From positions 2,471,001 to 2,535,000 of the forward strand of contig NC_019974.1 in assembly GCF_000328685.1 (NCBI RefSeq): a stretch of DNA of 64,000 nt. The letters run 5' to 3'. Both the position numbers and the translations under genes were made by a program. This DNA comes from Natronococcus occultus SP4 (GTDB lineage: Archaea > Halobacteriota > Halobacteria > Halobacteriales > Natrialbaceae). The notes below the pieces were generated by a model. It saw only the letters and a program-made list of their open reading frames with translations. It did not search any database and was not told the DNA's origin. Below are positions 54,619 through 63,862 of this stretch, in pieces (within the stretch, counting starts at the first letter, position 1; each line of letters starts with the position of its first letter).

Positions 54619-54820
54619 TGCAATCGGTCCCGTCGGCGAGCGAGCGTTGTTAGCCGGTAGTTGCTCGGGCCGGTAACGGGTTTCGATCCCTCCCGGTCGA
54701 CGGGAACGGTGGCACGTCCCGCGGTTCGGGTCCGGCGGGACCGGTTCGTTCTTCGACGCCGACACCGCCAGTTCGACCGAAGCACATAGGTGACTCACAC
54801 GCCGACGTACGATAACGGAG

Positions 54821-55171
54821 ATGCACCACACGAGCCCGTTCAACCTCGAATGGGTCGACCCCCAGCTGACGCCCGTTCTGCTCGCCGTCATCGTGCTCGC
54901 GGTCGTCGGAACGACCACGCTGTTCTGTATCGGGCTCGTGGCTTACCTCCGCCGGCGATCGACGCGGTACCTGCTGATCACGGTCGTGCTCGGACTGCTC
55001 GTGACCCGTTCGCTCGTCGGGCTGGGGACGCTGTTCGGGCTCGTTCCGATGACGTTCCATCACCTCCTCGAACACGGGGTGGACTTCTCGATCGCCGTCC
55101 TGGTTCTCTACGCGGTGTATCGCAGCGGGCCCGGAGACGAGCGGACGCCGACCGAGAGCAACGGCGACTGA
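54821..55171 (+). CDS. Small haloarchaeal membrane protein, unknown function
   Basis: A 116-residue protein with three hydrophobic helices (about 17-42, 49-71, 84-101). Cytoplasmic RRRST and a C-terminal polar tail (GDERTPTESNGD) give a clear topology. Histidines near the start (MHHTS) and in MTFHHLLEHG are notable for a gene next to a copper locus. It is divergent from the HTH regulator. Proteins of this form occur next to such regulators in haloarchaea, but no activity is known. Confidence 0.75.
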   Translation: MHHTSPFNLEWVDPQLTPVLLAVIVLAVVGTTTLFCIGLVAYLRRRSTRYLLITVVLGLLVTRSLVGLGTLFGLVPMTFHHLLEHGVDFSIAVLVLYAVYRSGPGDERTPTESNGD

Positions 55172-55177
55172 CGCCCC

Positions 55178-55870
55178 TTAGCCCAGCCGCTCGAGGACGT
55201 CCCGGCCCTCGAGGTAGACGTAGTCGTGGCGGTCAGCGTAACCGCGGGCGTCGGCGGGGGTCAGCGCCGCGCCGGTCTGGTCGTCCAACATCTCACAGAC
55301 CACGACGGCCGGCGGGAGGTCGGCGGCGTCGGCGAGGGCGAGCCCGAGTTCGGTGTGGCCCTCGCGCTGGGCGAGCAGGTCGGGGGCGGCCTTCAGCAGG
55401 TGGACGTGGCCGGGAACCCGAAACTCCGTCGCAAAGTCGGTCGCGGCGGGATCGGCAGCGGCCTCGCCGAGCGCCTGGATCGTCCGCGAGCGGTCGGCGT
55501 CGGTGATCCCGGTGTAGGTGTCGCGGTGGTTGACCGTCAGCGAGAACGACGAGCGCTCGTCGTAACCGAGTTCGTGGTCGGCCGCGGCGGGGTGGTCGAT
55601 CTCCTCGGTGTAGAAGGGGAGGTCGAACGCCTCCGCGATCTCGTTGGCCAGCGCCACACAGACCAGTCCGCCGGCATCGTTTCGCATGTGAGCGACGGCG
55701 TCGGACGTGACAGCGTCGGCGTGGTAGATGACGTCGGTCTCGCCCTCCCGGTCGGCCGCGTCGTGGACCAGTACCGGCTCGCCGGCCCGCAGCGACTCGA
55801 GGGCGCGTTCGAACGCTGCCGGGGTCTGTCCGCCCGTCCCGGCGTTCGCGCTGGCGTGGTGACCGGTCAT
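55178..55870 (-). CDS. ribB: 3,4-dihydroxy-2-butanone-4-phosphate synthase RibB
   Basis: A 230-residue enzyme that makes the four-carbon unit of riboflavin from ribulose 5-phosphate. The active-site acidic loop is [13 protein letters not shown] near 41-53, and the conserved PGHVHLL near 152 and [24 protein letters not shown] near 168-191 complete the site. The length is normal for the monofunctional archaeal enzyme. It overlaps the upstream riboflavin kinase/regulator gene by 4 bases. Confidence 0.93.
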   Translation of the reverse strand: MTGHHASANAGTGGQTPAAFERALESLRAGEPVLVHDAADREGETDVIYHADAVTSDAVAHMRNDAGGLVCVALANEIAEAFDLPFYTEEIDHPAAADHELGYDERSSFSLTVNHRDTYTGITDADRSRTIQALGEAAADPAATDFATEFRVPGHVHLLKAAPDLLAQREGHTELGLALADAADLPPAVVVCEMLDDQTGAALTPADARGYADRHDYVYLEGRDVLERLG

Positions 55871-56574
55871 CGGCGATCACCCACAGTGACCGTCACGTGA
55901 TCCGCGTCCTCGAGATCGAGTGCCTCGCGGAGTTTCTTGGGTGCGATGACCTCGAGCTGATCCTCGTCGTGGTGGGTCCGCTCGGGAGCGATGATGTGAG
56001 CCTCGTCGTAGCTCTCACCGTCTGCGGTTTCGACGGTCGCCGGATGACAGACCGCGGGCCCGTAGGTTCGGTCCTCGTCCTCCCAGCCGTCGATCGGTAC
56101 CGGCTCGAGGGAAGCCAGGGCGCTCCGGCGACGGACGCTGTCCTCGCGGAGGTCGACGTTCAGCGTCCCGGGGAACGGCTCGTACCCGAGCCGGTCCTCG
56201 AACTGGCGCTGGTACCCCGGCAGGGAGATGTAGTGGCGTCCCTCGCCCATCCCGCTGGTGACGGTCCCCTCGAGGGCGACCTCGGCGTCGGTCTCGAAGA
56301 TCCGTCGGTAGTCCTCGTACTCGGCGTGGAGGGCACGTTCGCCCGCGTCGGTCACCGCGACCCACTGGCCGTCGCTGACGGTGTCCCGATCGAGCAGATC
56401 GGCGCTCTCGAGGCGCTGAAGCCGCCGCGAGGCGGTCTGGTTCGAGGCGTCGAGTCGTTCCGCGAGGCGAGAACAGGAGATCTTCACGTCACCCTCGAGC
56501 CCGCCCTCGAGCGCGAGGAGTTTGAGAACGGCGAGCTCGTCGTGGCCGACGGCAGACTCGGCTGTCACTGACAT
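55867..56574 (-). CDS. rbkR: CTP-dependent riboflavin kinase with N-terminal HTH (RbkR)
   Basis: A 235-residue bifunctional protein. Residues 1-85 form a winged helix ([30 protein letters not shown]). Residues about 90-235 form the archaeal RibK domain, with [19 protein letters not shown] near 106-124, [12 protein letters not shown] and the [11 protein letters not shown] stretch. The kinase makes FMN from riboflavin using CTP. The HTH form has been described as RbkR, a regulator of riboflavin genes, so it may control its own operon with ribB. The start is the internal ATG supported by a TATA-like stretch at about 56598-56606. Confidence 0.92.
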   Translation of the reverse strand: MSVTAESAVGHDELAVLKLLALEGGLEGDVKISCSRLAERLDASNQTASRRLQRLESADLLDRDTVSDGQWVAVTDAGERALHAEYEDYRRIFETDAEVALEGTVTSGMGEGRHYISLPGYQRQFEDRLGYEPFPGTLNVDLREDSVRRRSALASLEPVPIDGWEDEDRTYGPAVCHPATVETADGESYDEAHIIAPERTHHDEDQLEVIAPKKLREALDLEDADHVTVTVGDRR

Positions 56575-56762
56575 ACCTAAGCGTTCTGTCGGGGTACCCA
56601 AAAGCGTATCGGATATGGAATGCGTAACAAAACTGTGATGGAGTTGACGGCAGTTTATTCGGTTCCTACGGAACGTCCACCCGACGAAGAGAAAAGTCCT
56701 CCGGCGAACACCTTCGCGCAGCCGAGTGTGTCACGGACCGACCGTGCGGTCCGGCGATCGGC

Positions 56763-57776
56763 TCAATCGCCGGTCATCGGGTCCCGTTCCCAGAACTCGC
56801 TGTCTTTTTTGAGCTTCGGGACCCAGGTGTCGGTCGTCTTCGAGAGCAGGACGACCCGCGAGGACGGAACCCCCTTCACCTCGGTGAACTCGGGCATGTA
56901 TTCTCCGACGCGCTCGGCGAACGCGACGACGTCCTCGTGGTCGGGCATCGAGGATCGGTCGAGCCGCCCCTGGGAGTGGCCGACGTGCATGTACGCCTTC
57001 AGCTCGACGAAATCGGGATCGGCCTGCTGGTAGAAGCCGGCGTACCAGTCGGGGTGGTGCATGTTCTCCCCGTCGACGAGCGTCGTCCGCAGGACCGTAC
57101 GGGTCTCCTCTTTCTCGCTGAGGACGTGCATCGTCTCGAGCAGGCGGTCCCAGGCGTCGTCCTCGACGGCCTTGACCACCTGGTCGAAGGTGTGGCGTTC
57201 TGCGGCGTCGACGCTGACGTACAGCTGTGTCGGATCGCAGTTCCGGAGCATCTCCGGCCGGGTGCCGTTCGAGACGAGGAAGGTGGTGATATCCCGATCG
57301 TGAAAGGCCTCGATGAGCTCCGGCAGGTAGGGGTACAGCGTCGGCTCGCCGTCAAGCGAGATGGCGACGTGGCGGGGCTCCATCGCCTCCTCGAAGACCT
57401 CGCGGGGGACCTCGTCGTTCCCGCCGAACCCCGACAGCAGCTTCTTCTGGAGGCGGATCGAGGCGTCGACGACCGCCTCGGGGTCGTCCCACTCGACGTC
57501 GCCCAGCTCGTAGGCGTGGCCCTGGTGGTCCCGCCAGCAGAAGACACAACGCTCGTTGCACTTGACGACGGGCGTCATCTGGATACAGCGGTGTGACTCG
57601 ATCCCGTAGTAGACCTTCTTGTAACAACAGCCCTCGCCGCGCAGGGCGTTTGCCGTCCAGCCGCAGGTCTGGGCCGCAGTGTGGTTCTCGCTGTGGTAGT
57701 CCGGACTCGAGACCTGTGCCGGCGCGCCGTCCCCGTCGGCGTTGGTCGGGGTCCCGGAATCCGCGGAGTCGCTCAT
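56763..57776 (-). CDS. taw1: tRNA 4-demethylwyosine synthase TYW1 (Taw1)
   Basis: A 337-residue radical SAM enzyme that builds the tricyclic core of wyosine at G37 of tRNA-Phe from N1-methylguanosine and pyruvate. The radical SAM cluster cysteines are 73, 77 and 80 (CNERCVFC). The second cluster cysteines are 38, 51 and 64, with spacings of 13 and 13 as in the Methanocaldococcus enzyme. SLDGEPTLYPYL near 139 and VSNGTRPEML follow. An acidic N-terminal tail of 30 residues is added. A GGGAGG ribosome site precedes the ATG. It is complete and monocistronic. Confidence 0.95.
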   Translation of the reverse strand: MSDSADSGTPTNADGDGAPAQVSSPDYHSENHTAAQTCGWTANALRGEGCCYKKVYYGIESHRCIQMTPVVKCNERCVFCWRDHQGHAYELGDVEWDDPEAVVDASIRLQKKLLSGFGGNDEVPREVFEEAMEPRHVAISLDGEPTLYPYLPELIEAFHDRDITTFLVSNGTRPEMLRNCDPTQLYVSVDAAERHTFDQVVKAVEDDAWDRLLETMHVLSEKEETRTVLRTTLVDGENMHHPDWYAGFYQQADPDFVELKAYMHVGHSQGRLDRSSMPDHEDVVAFAERVGEYMPEFTEVKGVPSSRVVLLSKTTDTWVPKLKKDSEFWERDPMTGD

Positions 57777-57852
57777 GTTGGCCTCCCTTTACACGGCGCG
57801 GGCAAAAGCCGTGCGGTGTCGGGAGCTACTCGAGCGAGTCCGTCCAACGACG

Positions 57853-58158
57853 TCACTTCTGTCCGGGTAGCGTCCCGGGTTCGACCGACTCGTCGCCGTC
57901 CTCGTCGCTCTCGTTTGCGATCTCGCGTTCGAACGTGTACAGCACGATTCCCGTGTTGGCGGTCATAATAACGCCCGTCATCGGCGCCGGCGCGAACAGG
58001 TAGAGGCCGATACCGAGCAGGAACGGGATCGCCGCGACCGCGGCCCAGAGCTGCGGTCGGGAGATCTCCTGTCGGATCGCGTCCCGGTGGGTAAGCACGA
58101 AGATCGCGGCCGTTCCGCTGAGGCCGAACGCTCCGACCGCGACGTCGAATCCGTCCAT
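57853..58158 (-). CDS. Small three-helix membrane protein
   Basis: A 101-residue protein with hydrophobic helices at about 4-22, 36-56 and 60-76 and an acidic C-terminal tail (NESDEDGDESVEPG). The internal ATG (MDGFDVAVGAFG) is favoured, with a T-rich TATA-like stretch about 27 bases upstream. No family is recognised. The gene is divergent from the CMD-like gene. Confidence 0.65.
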   Translation of the reverse strand: MDGFDVAVGAFGLSGTAAIFVLTHRDAIRQEISRPQLWAAVAAIPFLLGIGLYLFAPAPMTGVIMTANTGIVLYTFEREIANESDEDGDESVEPGTLPGQK

Positions 58159-58294
58159 ATCCGAACGTTGGGCGGTTCGTAGAAAAGGGTTCTGTGACCC
58201 GCCCGGCGGACATCGACGACCGGGGAACCCGGTTCCCGGCGACCGGAGTTCGGCAGAAGTATCTTGGTGATCCGAACAGACGCTTCGCACACAG

Positions 58295-58642
58295 ATGGCC
58301 GATCAGATAGACGATCCCGACGAACTGCCGTCGACAGCGGGCGAGTTCGCCGACGACTACCCCGAGGTCTGGGAGGCGTACTCGGATCTCGGCGAGGCCA
58401 CCTCGGAGGCGGGTCCGATCGACGACGAGACGAAACGTCTCGTGAAACTCGCGCTCTCGATCGGCGCACAGTCGGAGGGCGCCGTCCACTCCCACGTCCG
58501 GCGTGGACTCGACGAGGACGTCGACCCCGAGGCGTTGAAACAGGTCGCGGCGCTCTCGATCCCGACGCTTGGCTTCCCGCAGGCGATGGCCGCGATCAGC
58601 TGGATCGAGGACCTGACCGACGAGGACGAGGGCGAGGCCTAA
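58295..58642 (+). CDS. Carboxymuconolactone decarboxylase-like protein without cysteines
   Basis: A 115-residue helical protein of the CMD/AhpD-like family. The core DDETKRLVKLALSIGAQSEGAVHSHVRRGLDEDV near 42-76 aligns with the family's active helix. The usual CxxC is replaced by Ser-x-x-Ala (SEGAVHSH), and there is no cysteine in the protein. The His of the motif is kept. It therefore cannot have AhpD-type thiol peroxidase activity. Its function is unknown. A TATA-like AGTATCTTG lies about 35 bases upstream. Confidence 0.85.
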   Translation: MADQIDDPDELPSTAGEFADDYPEVWEAYSDLGEATSEAGPIDDETKRLVKLALSIGAQSEGAVHSHVRRGLDEDVDPEALKQVAALSIPTLGFPQAMAAISWIEDLTDEDEGEA

Positions 58643-58743
58643 CGGGCCGGCACGACCCGACGTTTTTCCGCGCCCTGCTTTTCCGACCCCGAAGCTGTAT
58701 ACAAAGAGATATGTGTGCCGCGTTTGCACGTTCGGACGACCGA

Positions 58744-60366
58744 ATGGCTAGAGACCGTCTCGACGGCGGAGTTCGGATCGCCCGAACCGAGTGGCGACGC
58801 CACCGCCGCGAGTTCGGCGGTTCCCGAGGACGCCGAGTCGCAGCGGCGCTCGGCTACTGTGCGGTCGCCGTCGCGCTCGGGGCGCTCGCGACTGCGGTCG
58901 GTCGCGACCTGGCCACGGGAACGCCCCTCGCCCTCTCGCTCGCTGCGGCGGTCGCGTTCGCCTGGATCGTCGCGCGAAGCGCCTCGCTGACCGGGTCACG
59001 GTTCGAACAGCTCGCACCCGACGCCCTGCTGACCGCGGTTCCCGTTCGGACGGCGGCGATGGGACTGCTGGTGTTCGTGGCCGCTCGCGTCGGCGCCGTC
59101 CTCGCGGTACCGACCGTCGGCGTCGCCGTCGGGCTCGCACTCGGCGCGAGGACGCCGCTTGTCGCGCTCACAGCGATCATCGCGATCGGGGCGCTCGCGG
59201 CCCTCGCCGTCGGGGTCGGCGTCGCGAGCCGGCTCGGGAGCGCGCTCGTCGGGCGGCGACTCTCCCGGGGTGGGCTCTACCGGGACCTGCTCGTCGTGTT
59301 CGGCTGGCTGCCGCTGGTGGCGCTGTGGCTCCTCCTGCAGGAGCTGTCGGTATCGCTCGAGACGCTGTCGGTGTGGTTCGAGTGGCTCCCCCTCGCCGCG
59401 CTCGCCGACCTCGCCGTTCTGGGTGCGGGTGGGGACGTCGAACCCCTCCGGGCGGTGGTCACGGTCGCCGGCGTCGCCGTTACTGTCCCGCTCCTGGCGG
59501 GGCTGACGACCGCGTTCGCTCGTCGGCTCTGGGTGACCGAACCCGCCGACTCGACCGACGCGTCCCGTTCCGGCTCGCACTCGCTGCTCGACGACGGCCG
59601 ACTCGAGGCGTTGCTCGGCGATCGGGTCTCGCGGCCGACCGTCACCGTCGCCAGGCAACTGCTGCTCGCGGAGCGACGTACCCCGCGCGGACTGTTGAAC
59701 GCTGGCTACGCCCTCGCGTTCGTCGGTCTGGTCGGACTGCCGCTGTTCGGCGTCCTGCTCGGCGCGCCCGGATTCTTGCTCGTCGTCTTCGCCCTCGGGG
59801 TAGCCCCCGGCATCGTCTTCGGTTCCGAACCGATCGGGCGGAACTACCGCGTCCTCCCGCTGTTGCTCACGGCGGTCCACGGACGGGCCTTCGTCGGCGG
59901 CCACGTCCTCGCGAGCCTCGTCCTCGGGGTTCCCCTCGTCGCGATCGTCGTCGTCCCCCTCGGGATCGCGAGCGCTGCGACCCTCGCAGAGACGGTCGCA
60001 CTCGTCGCCACCGGCGTCGCGCTCTGTTGCTGTACCGCGACGGCGCTGCTCGCGTTCGAACTGACCGTCGACCGCGAGGACCTCGCGCCGGTTCCCGCCT
60101 TCTTCTCGAGCGTTCCGGCGTACGCGGAGGAGGGATGGTCGGCCTTCGTCGGACTGGCGAAGACGTTCGCGGTCGTCTCGCTGGTCTTCCTCCCGGCAGC
60201 TCTCGGTAACGCCACAGCGGTGTACGAGCGGGTGGCCGAACTCGGCCTCCCCGTGACGGCCGTCCGCCTCGGCGCCCTGGGCGTGACCTGCGTCCTCGCG
60301 CTCGGCGTCTCGAGGGTCGCCGCTCGAGTCGCCGTCCGACGGTACCGCGATTACCACCTGAACTGA
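58744..60366 (+). CDS. ABC transporter permease, haloarchaeal ABC-2-like exporter subunit
   Basis: A 540-residue membrane protein with about 12 hydrophobic helices. The N-terminus DGGVRIARTEWRRHRREF is typical of ABC permeases whose first helix follows a basic amphipathic segment. The second half contains GHVLASLVLGVPLVAIVV, closely mirrored in the permease at 61303. The ATG at 58744 is favoured because a TATA-like TATACAAAG lies at 58698-58706; an ATG 33 bases upstream is in frame. The ATPase gene begins 4 bases after its stop. The cargo is unknown. Confidence 0.8.
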   Translation: MARDRLDGGVRIARTEWRRHRREFGGSRGRRVAAALGYCAVAVALGALATAVGRDLATGTPLALSLAAAVAFAWIVARSASLTGSRFEQLAPDALLTAVPVRTAAMGLLVFVAARVGAVLAVPTVGVAVGLALGARTPLVALTAIIAIGALAALAVGVGVASRLGSALVGRRLSRGGLYRDLLVVFGWLPLVALWLLLQELSVSLETLSVWFEWLPLAALADLAVLGAGGDVEPLRAVVTVAGVAVTVPLLAGLTTAFARRLWVTEPADSTDASRSGSHSLLDDGRLEALLGDRVSRPTVTVARQLLLAERRTPRGLLNAGYALAFVGLVGLPLFGVLLGAPGFLLVVFALGVAPGIVFGSEPIGRNYRVLPLLLTAVHGRAFVGGHVLASLVLGVPLVAIVVVPLGIASAATLAETVALVATGVALCCCTATALLAFELTVDREDLAPVPAFFSSVPAYAEEGWSAFVGLAKTFAVVSLVFLPAALGNATAVYERVAELGLPVTAVRLGALGVTCVLALGVSRVAARVAVRRYRDYHLN

Positions 60367-60369
60367 GCT

Positions 60370-61212
60370 ATGACACGACCGACGAGCGACGACGCCGAGG
60401 ACCCGGGCGAGAACCCGAGCGACGGTACCGAGATCGATCCGACGGAATCGGCAGACGACTCCGCGGACTCGAACGGCGAGCCGGCGATCGTCGCGACCGA
60501 CCTCACGAGGGTCTACGGCGAGACGACCGCCGTCTCGGGACTGGATCTCGAGGTCGACGTCGGATCCGTCTACGGGTTGCTCGGTCCGAACGGGGCCGGG
60601 AAGACGACCACGATCCGAATGTTGACCGCGCTGACGCCACCGACGCGCGGCTCGGGGACCGTCGCGGGCGTCCCGATCACGGATCGCGAGTCGCTGGTCG
60701 ACCGCGTCGGCTACCTTCCGGAGTCACCACCGATCTACGAGCAGCTCACGGCCCGCGAGCAACTCGAGTACTACGGCGGCCTCTGCGGGATGGACGCCTC
60801 GGCGATCGAGGCCCGGATGGAGCCCCTGCTGGAGCGACTCGACCTCGCCGCGGACGCCGACGACCGGATCGTCACCTACTCGAAGGGAATGCGACGGAAG
60901 ACGGGGCTCGTCCAGGCGATCCTTCCGGCTCCCGACGTGGTATTTCTGGACGAGCCAACCGCCGGACTCGATCCACGCGCCGCGAGGACGGTCCGGGAGC
61001 TCGTCACCGAACTCGCCGACGCGGGGACGACCGTCGTCCTCTCGACACATATCCTGTCCGTCGTCGAGACGGTCGCGACCGAGGTCGGGATCCTGCGGGC
61101 GGGCGAACTGGTCGCGGAAGGCGCGCCGAAGGATCTCCGCGAACGGCTCGAGGAGCGGACGGACCCGACGCTCGAGGACGTCGTCCTCGAGGTGACGACC
61201 GACGCGGAATGA
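60370..61212 (+). CDS. ABC transporter ATP-binding protein (exporter type)
   Basis: A 280-residue ATPase. After an acidic tail of about 38 residues come Walker A GPNGAGKTT near 74-82, a Q-loop in GYLPESPPIYEQLTAREQLEYY, the signature YSKGMRRKTGL near 174-184, Walker B VVFLDEPTAGLD near 194-205, and the switch in STHILSVVE. The YSKGM signature is common in ABC-2-type exporters such as drug or Na+ exporters. It pairs with the permease just upstream. Confidence 0.9.
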   Translation: MTRPTSDDAEDPGENPSDGTEIDPTESADDSADSNGEPAIVATDLTRVYGETTAVSGLDLEVDVGSVYGLLGPNGAGKTTTIRMLTALTPPTRGSGTVAGVPITDRESLVDRVGYLPESPPIYEQLTAREQLEYYGGLCGMDASAIEARMEPLLERLDLAADADDRIVTYSKGMRRKTGLVQAILPAPDVVFLDEPTAGLDPRAARTVRELVTELADAGTTVVLSTHILSVVETVATEVGILRAGELVAEGAPKDLRERLEERTDPTLEDVVLEVTTDAE

Positions 61213-61302
61213 GCGCAGGCAGAGCAACGAGCGAAAGAGCGGACGACTGGGTGCAGCTGTTCGATCATGTTTCGTGTCGCGACGCTGTGGGATCGTGTGC
61301 TG

Positions 61303-63045
61303 TCAGTGCAGTTCGTGACCTTCGAACCGACGTACTGCCCCACGATAGGCGAACAGGGCGACCAGTAGCCCACCGGAAACTAGCAGCATGGCGAACCCGC
61401 TCCGGAAGGCGCCAAGCGGGAGTCCCTGAATCGTTTCGCCAGCGTCAATCAGTGACGATGCGAGGGTGGTGAGCACTCCGCCGTCGGCGACCAGCCCGAA
61501 AACGACTCCCGGAACGTAACCGATCCCGGAGAGCGCCGTCCGCACCAACTCCGGTGTGGCTACCAGTCCAGCCAGCGCCGCGCCGGGAAGCCACACCAGT
61601 ACACCGTGAAGCGCGCCCGCGAGCAACCGGGGTGGTCGTACTCCGTCGCTGTTGCCGATTCGGATGGCGCTATAGCGCGGGAGCCACATCCCGATCAAGG
61701 GTGCGAGTGCGGCCCCAACGACGGTGAGAACGCATCCGATCAACGTCAGTGCTATCGCCGACGGGAGTCCGTATCCACCCACAAGTGCCGCCACGAGCGT
61801 GACGACGGCGACGACAGGTGCAAACAGCAGGCTCGGAACGATGTGTCCACGGACGAACGCTCGACTCGAGACGGCAGTCAGGGTTGCCGGCAGGACAGCG
61901 CCCTCGTCACCGAACGGGTTGAGACCGAACGCCGCACCGGCAACCCACCCCAGCAGTACGGCGCTGGCTGGTCCCAGTATCGCGAGCGACCCGGACCCCA
62001 GTAGCAGCATGTTCAGTAGCGCTGCACCGCCACCGAACACCGGGATCAGCAACACGTTCAACCGCTGAGGTTCTCGCCGAGTCCGCAAAAGGGACCACTC
62101 GGCAATATGCCGGGTCGGACCGGTGGTGAACGGGACACCGAGAGGACTGATGGCCCGCTCGAGGGCACGCTGGTCGTCCGCTATGCGGGTGGGGACAGCG
62201 GCGTCGGTATCCGAAACGGTGATCGGCTCGTCGAACCAGAACGAGGCGGAGATCCGCTCGGCCAGCCAGCACCCACCGATGAGGAGCACGCCAACCGTAG
62301 CCACCCCACCAAGAGCGTGTGTCGACGACCAGCCGATGGGTGTGCCGATCGCCAGCAGATCCGCGAGCCATCCAGTCGGAATCACCCCGAGCGTCGCCTG
62401 GCTGATCGAAAACGGCAGCTGGGGCGTCTGGAACAGGAAGTAGATCCCGAAGAACAGCATCACGACCGTCCCACCCAACACGCCCTTGTGGCGAGCGACG
62501 AACGGGACGGTGGCCACGAGCCATGCAGCACTGTACCCCAGCACGCGCCCGGTCGTGACCGCGCTGGCGACGTAGAGACCACCCACCAGTGGGACGGTCA
62601 GCAGAGGCACCGGCGAACCGAAGGTGTACGCTTCGATGCTGGCAATGAGGAGGCCGAACGGGAGCGCATACGTCATCGTCCGCAAGGTCTCGGCGATAAT
62701 GCCTCCAACGACGGCGGTTCTGGGTGAGACCGTCGTCAGCACGAACGCGTCGGCAACCGGTTTGCTGTGGGCTGCCGTCGTTCGCTGTGCGAGCATGAAC
62801 ACCGCGAACACCCAGAGCATGGCGAACGTGCCTCTGACGACCTGGTTCATCGAGAACTTCGGGTCCGTTCCACGGAGTTCTGGCGCGGCCACGACGGCGA
62901 GTGCCGCGATGACGAGCGTCGGGAACGCCACACCGGCAGCCATCAAGAGTAGCCGACCGGTATCGTCCCGAATCGCCCGGACAGAACGCCGGTAGTCGAA
63001 CCAGCCCATCCGAACGGCATGTCCGAGCCAGCCCGATTCAGCCAT
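61303..63045 (-). CDS. ABC transporter permease, paralogue of the permease at 58744
   Basis: A 580-residue membrane protein with about 12 hydrophobic helices. The start giving MAESGWLGHAVRMGWFDYRR is chosen from the 8-base overlap with the upstream ATPase gene. FVRGHIVPSLLFAPVVAVVTL and the preceding VLPATLTAVSSRA match the same stretches of the permease at 58744. Codon use is less GC-rich than in that copy. It converges on the first system. Confidence 0.82.
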   Translation of the reverse strand: MAESGWLGHAVRMGWFDYRRSVRAIRDDTGRLLLMAAGVAFPTLVIAALAVVAAPELRGTDPKFSMNQVVRGTFAMLWVFAVFMLAQRTTAAHSKPVADAFVLTTVSPRTAVVGGIIAETLRTMTYALPFGLLIASIEAYTFGSPVPLLTVPLVGGLYVASAVTTGRVLGYSAAWLVATVPFVARHKGVLGGTVVMLFFGIYFLFQTPQLPFSISQATLGVIPTGWLADLLAIGTPIGWSSTHALGGVATVGVLLIGGCWLAERISASFWFDEPITVSDTDAAVPTRIADDQRALERAISPLGVPFTTGPTRHIAEWSLLRTRREPQRLNVLLIPVFGGGAALLNMLLLGSGSLAILGPASAVLLGWVAGAAFGLNPFGDEGAVLPATLTAVSSRAFVRGHIVPSLLFAPVVAVVTLVAALVGGYGLPSAIALTLIGCVLTVVGAALAPLIGMWLPRYSAIRIGNSDGVRPPRLLAGALHGVLVWLPGAALAGLVATPELVRTALSGIGYVPGVVFGLVADGGVLTTLASSLIDAGETIQGLPLGAFRSGFAMLLVSGGLLVALFAYRGAVRRFEGHELH

Positions 63046-63862
63046 CGGTGTTCTCCTCGGCGATGCTCTGGGTGGCGCTGTCGGCGGGGCTGGTCTCATC
63101 GTCGGTCTCGTCTCCGATACTGCGTTCGTCGGTCGTAAGCTCGAGGAACGCATCCTCCAGCGAGCGCGTCTCTCCGGTCTCTGCACGGTGTTCGAGAGCA
63201 GCGGGCGGACCTTCTGCGACCAACTCTCCATCGTAGAGGATTCCGACCGTGTCGGCGACTTCTTCGACAACGGGGAGGATGTGCGTCGAGAGGAAAACGG
63301 TCGTCCCCGCGTCGGCGAGATCCGTAATCATCCCTCGGAGCGTCCGCGCAGCGCGTGGGTCCAGTCCGGACGTGGGTTCGTCGAGGAAAACGACGGTGGG
63401 TTCGTGGAGGACGGCCTGTATATAGGCGGTTTTCTGTCGCATCCCCTTCGAATACTCCGCGATCCGGGTGTCGGCATCTGCTGTGAGATCCAGTTCGTCG
63501 AGAAGCGTCTCGATTCGATCGCGTATCGCCTTCCCAGAGAGATCGCGGAGCCCGGCAGCGTATTCGAGCTGTTCGTACGCCGTCGCCTGATCGTACAGTG
63601 GTGGTTCTTCGGGCAAGTATCCGATCTGTGTCCGGAGGTCATCCCGATCCGTGATCGAGACGCCAGCGACGGAACCGGTCCCCCTGGTCGGTCGTGTCAG
63701 TCCAGTCAACAGCCGCATCGTCGTGGTTTTTCCCGCACCGTTTGGGCCGAGAAACCCGTAGACTGTTCCGCTCGGGATCGCGAGATCTAACTCGGCAATA
63801 GCGGTAGTGTCTCCATATCGTTTTGTTAATCCTTCAGCGAAGATAGCAGACCGATCAGTCAT
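63038..63862 (-). CDS. ABC transporter ATP-binding protein (exporter type), second system
   Basis: A 274-residue ATPase. Walker A is GPNGAGKTT near 37-45, YLPEEPPLYDQATAYEQLEY includes the Q-loop, the signature is YSKGMRQKTAY near 137-147, Walker B is VVFLDEPTSGLD near 157-168, and the switch is STHILPVVE. A C-terminal tail rich in Glu, Asp and Thr follows. It is closely similar to the ATPase at 60370 but lacks that protein's N-terminal tail. The permease overlaps it by 8 bases. The start is at ATG 63862 in an AT-rich region. Confidence 0.9.
   Translation of the reverse strand: MTDRSAIFAEGLTKRYGDTTAIAELDLAIPSGTVYGFLGPNGAGKTTTMRLLTGLTRPTRGTGSVAGVSITDRDDLRTQIGYLPEEPPLYDQATAYEQLEYAAGLRDLSGKAIRDRIETLLDELDLTADADTRIAEYSKGMRQKTAYIQAVLHEPTVVFLDEPTSGLDPRAARTLRGMITDLADAGTTVFLSTHILPVVEEVADTVGILYDGELVAEGPPAALEHRAETGETRSLEDAFLELTTDERSIGDETDDETSPADSATQSIAEENTDG

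Noticed and set aside
54619-54820. A tRNA-like T-arm (GGTTTCGATCCC) between divergent genes
   Set aside because: No acceptor stem, anticodon arm or D arm pairs with it at proper spacing.
58264-58743. Upstream extension of the ABC permease frame
   Set aside because: It overlaps the CMD-like gene in another frame and is Arg/Gly-rich. A TATA box at 58698-58706 supports the ATG at 58744.
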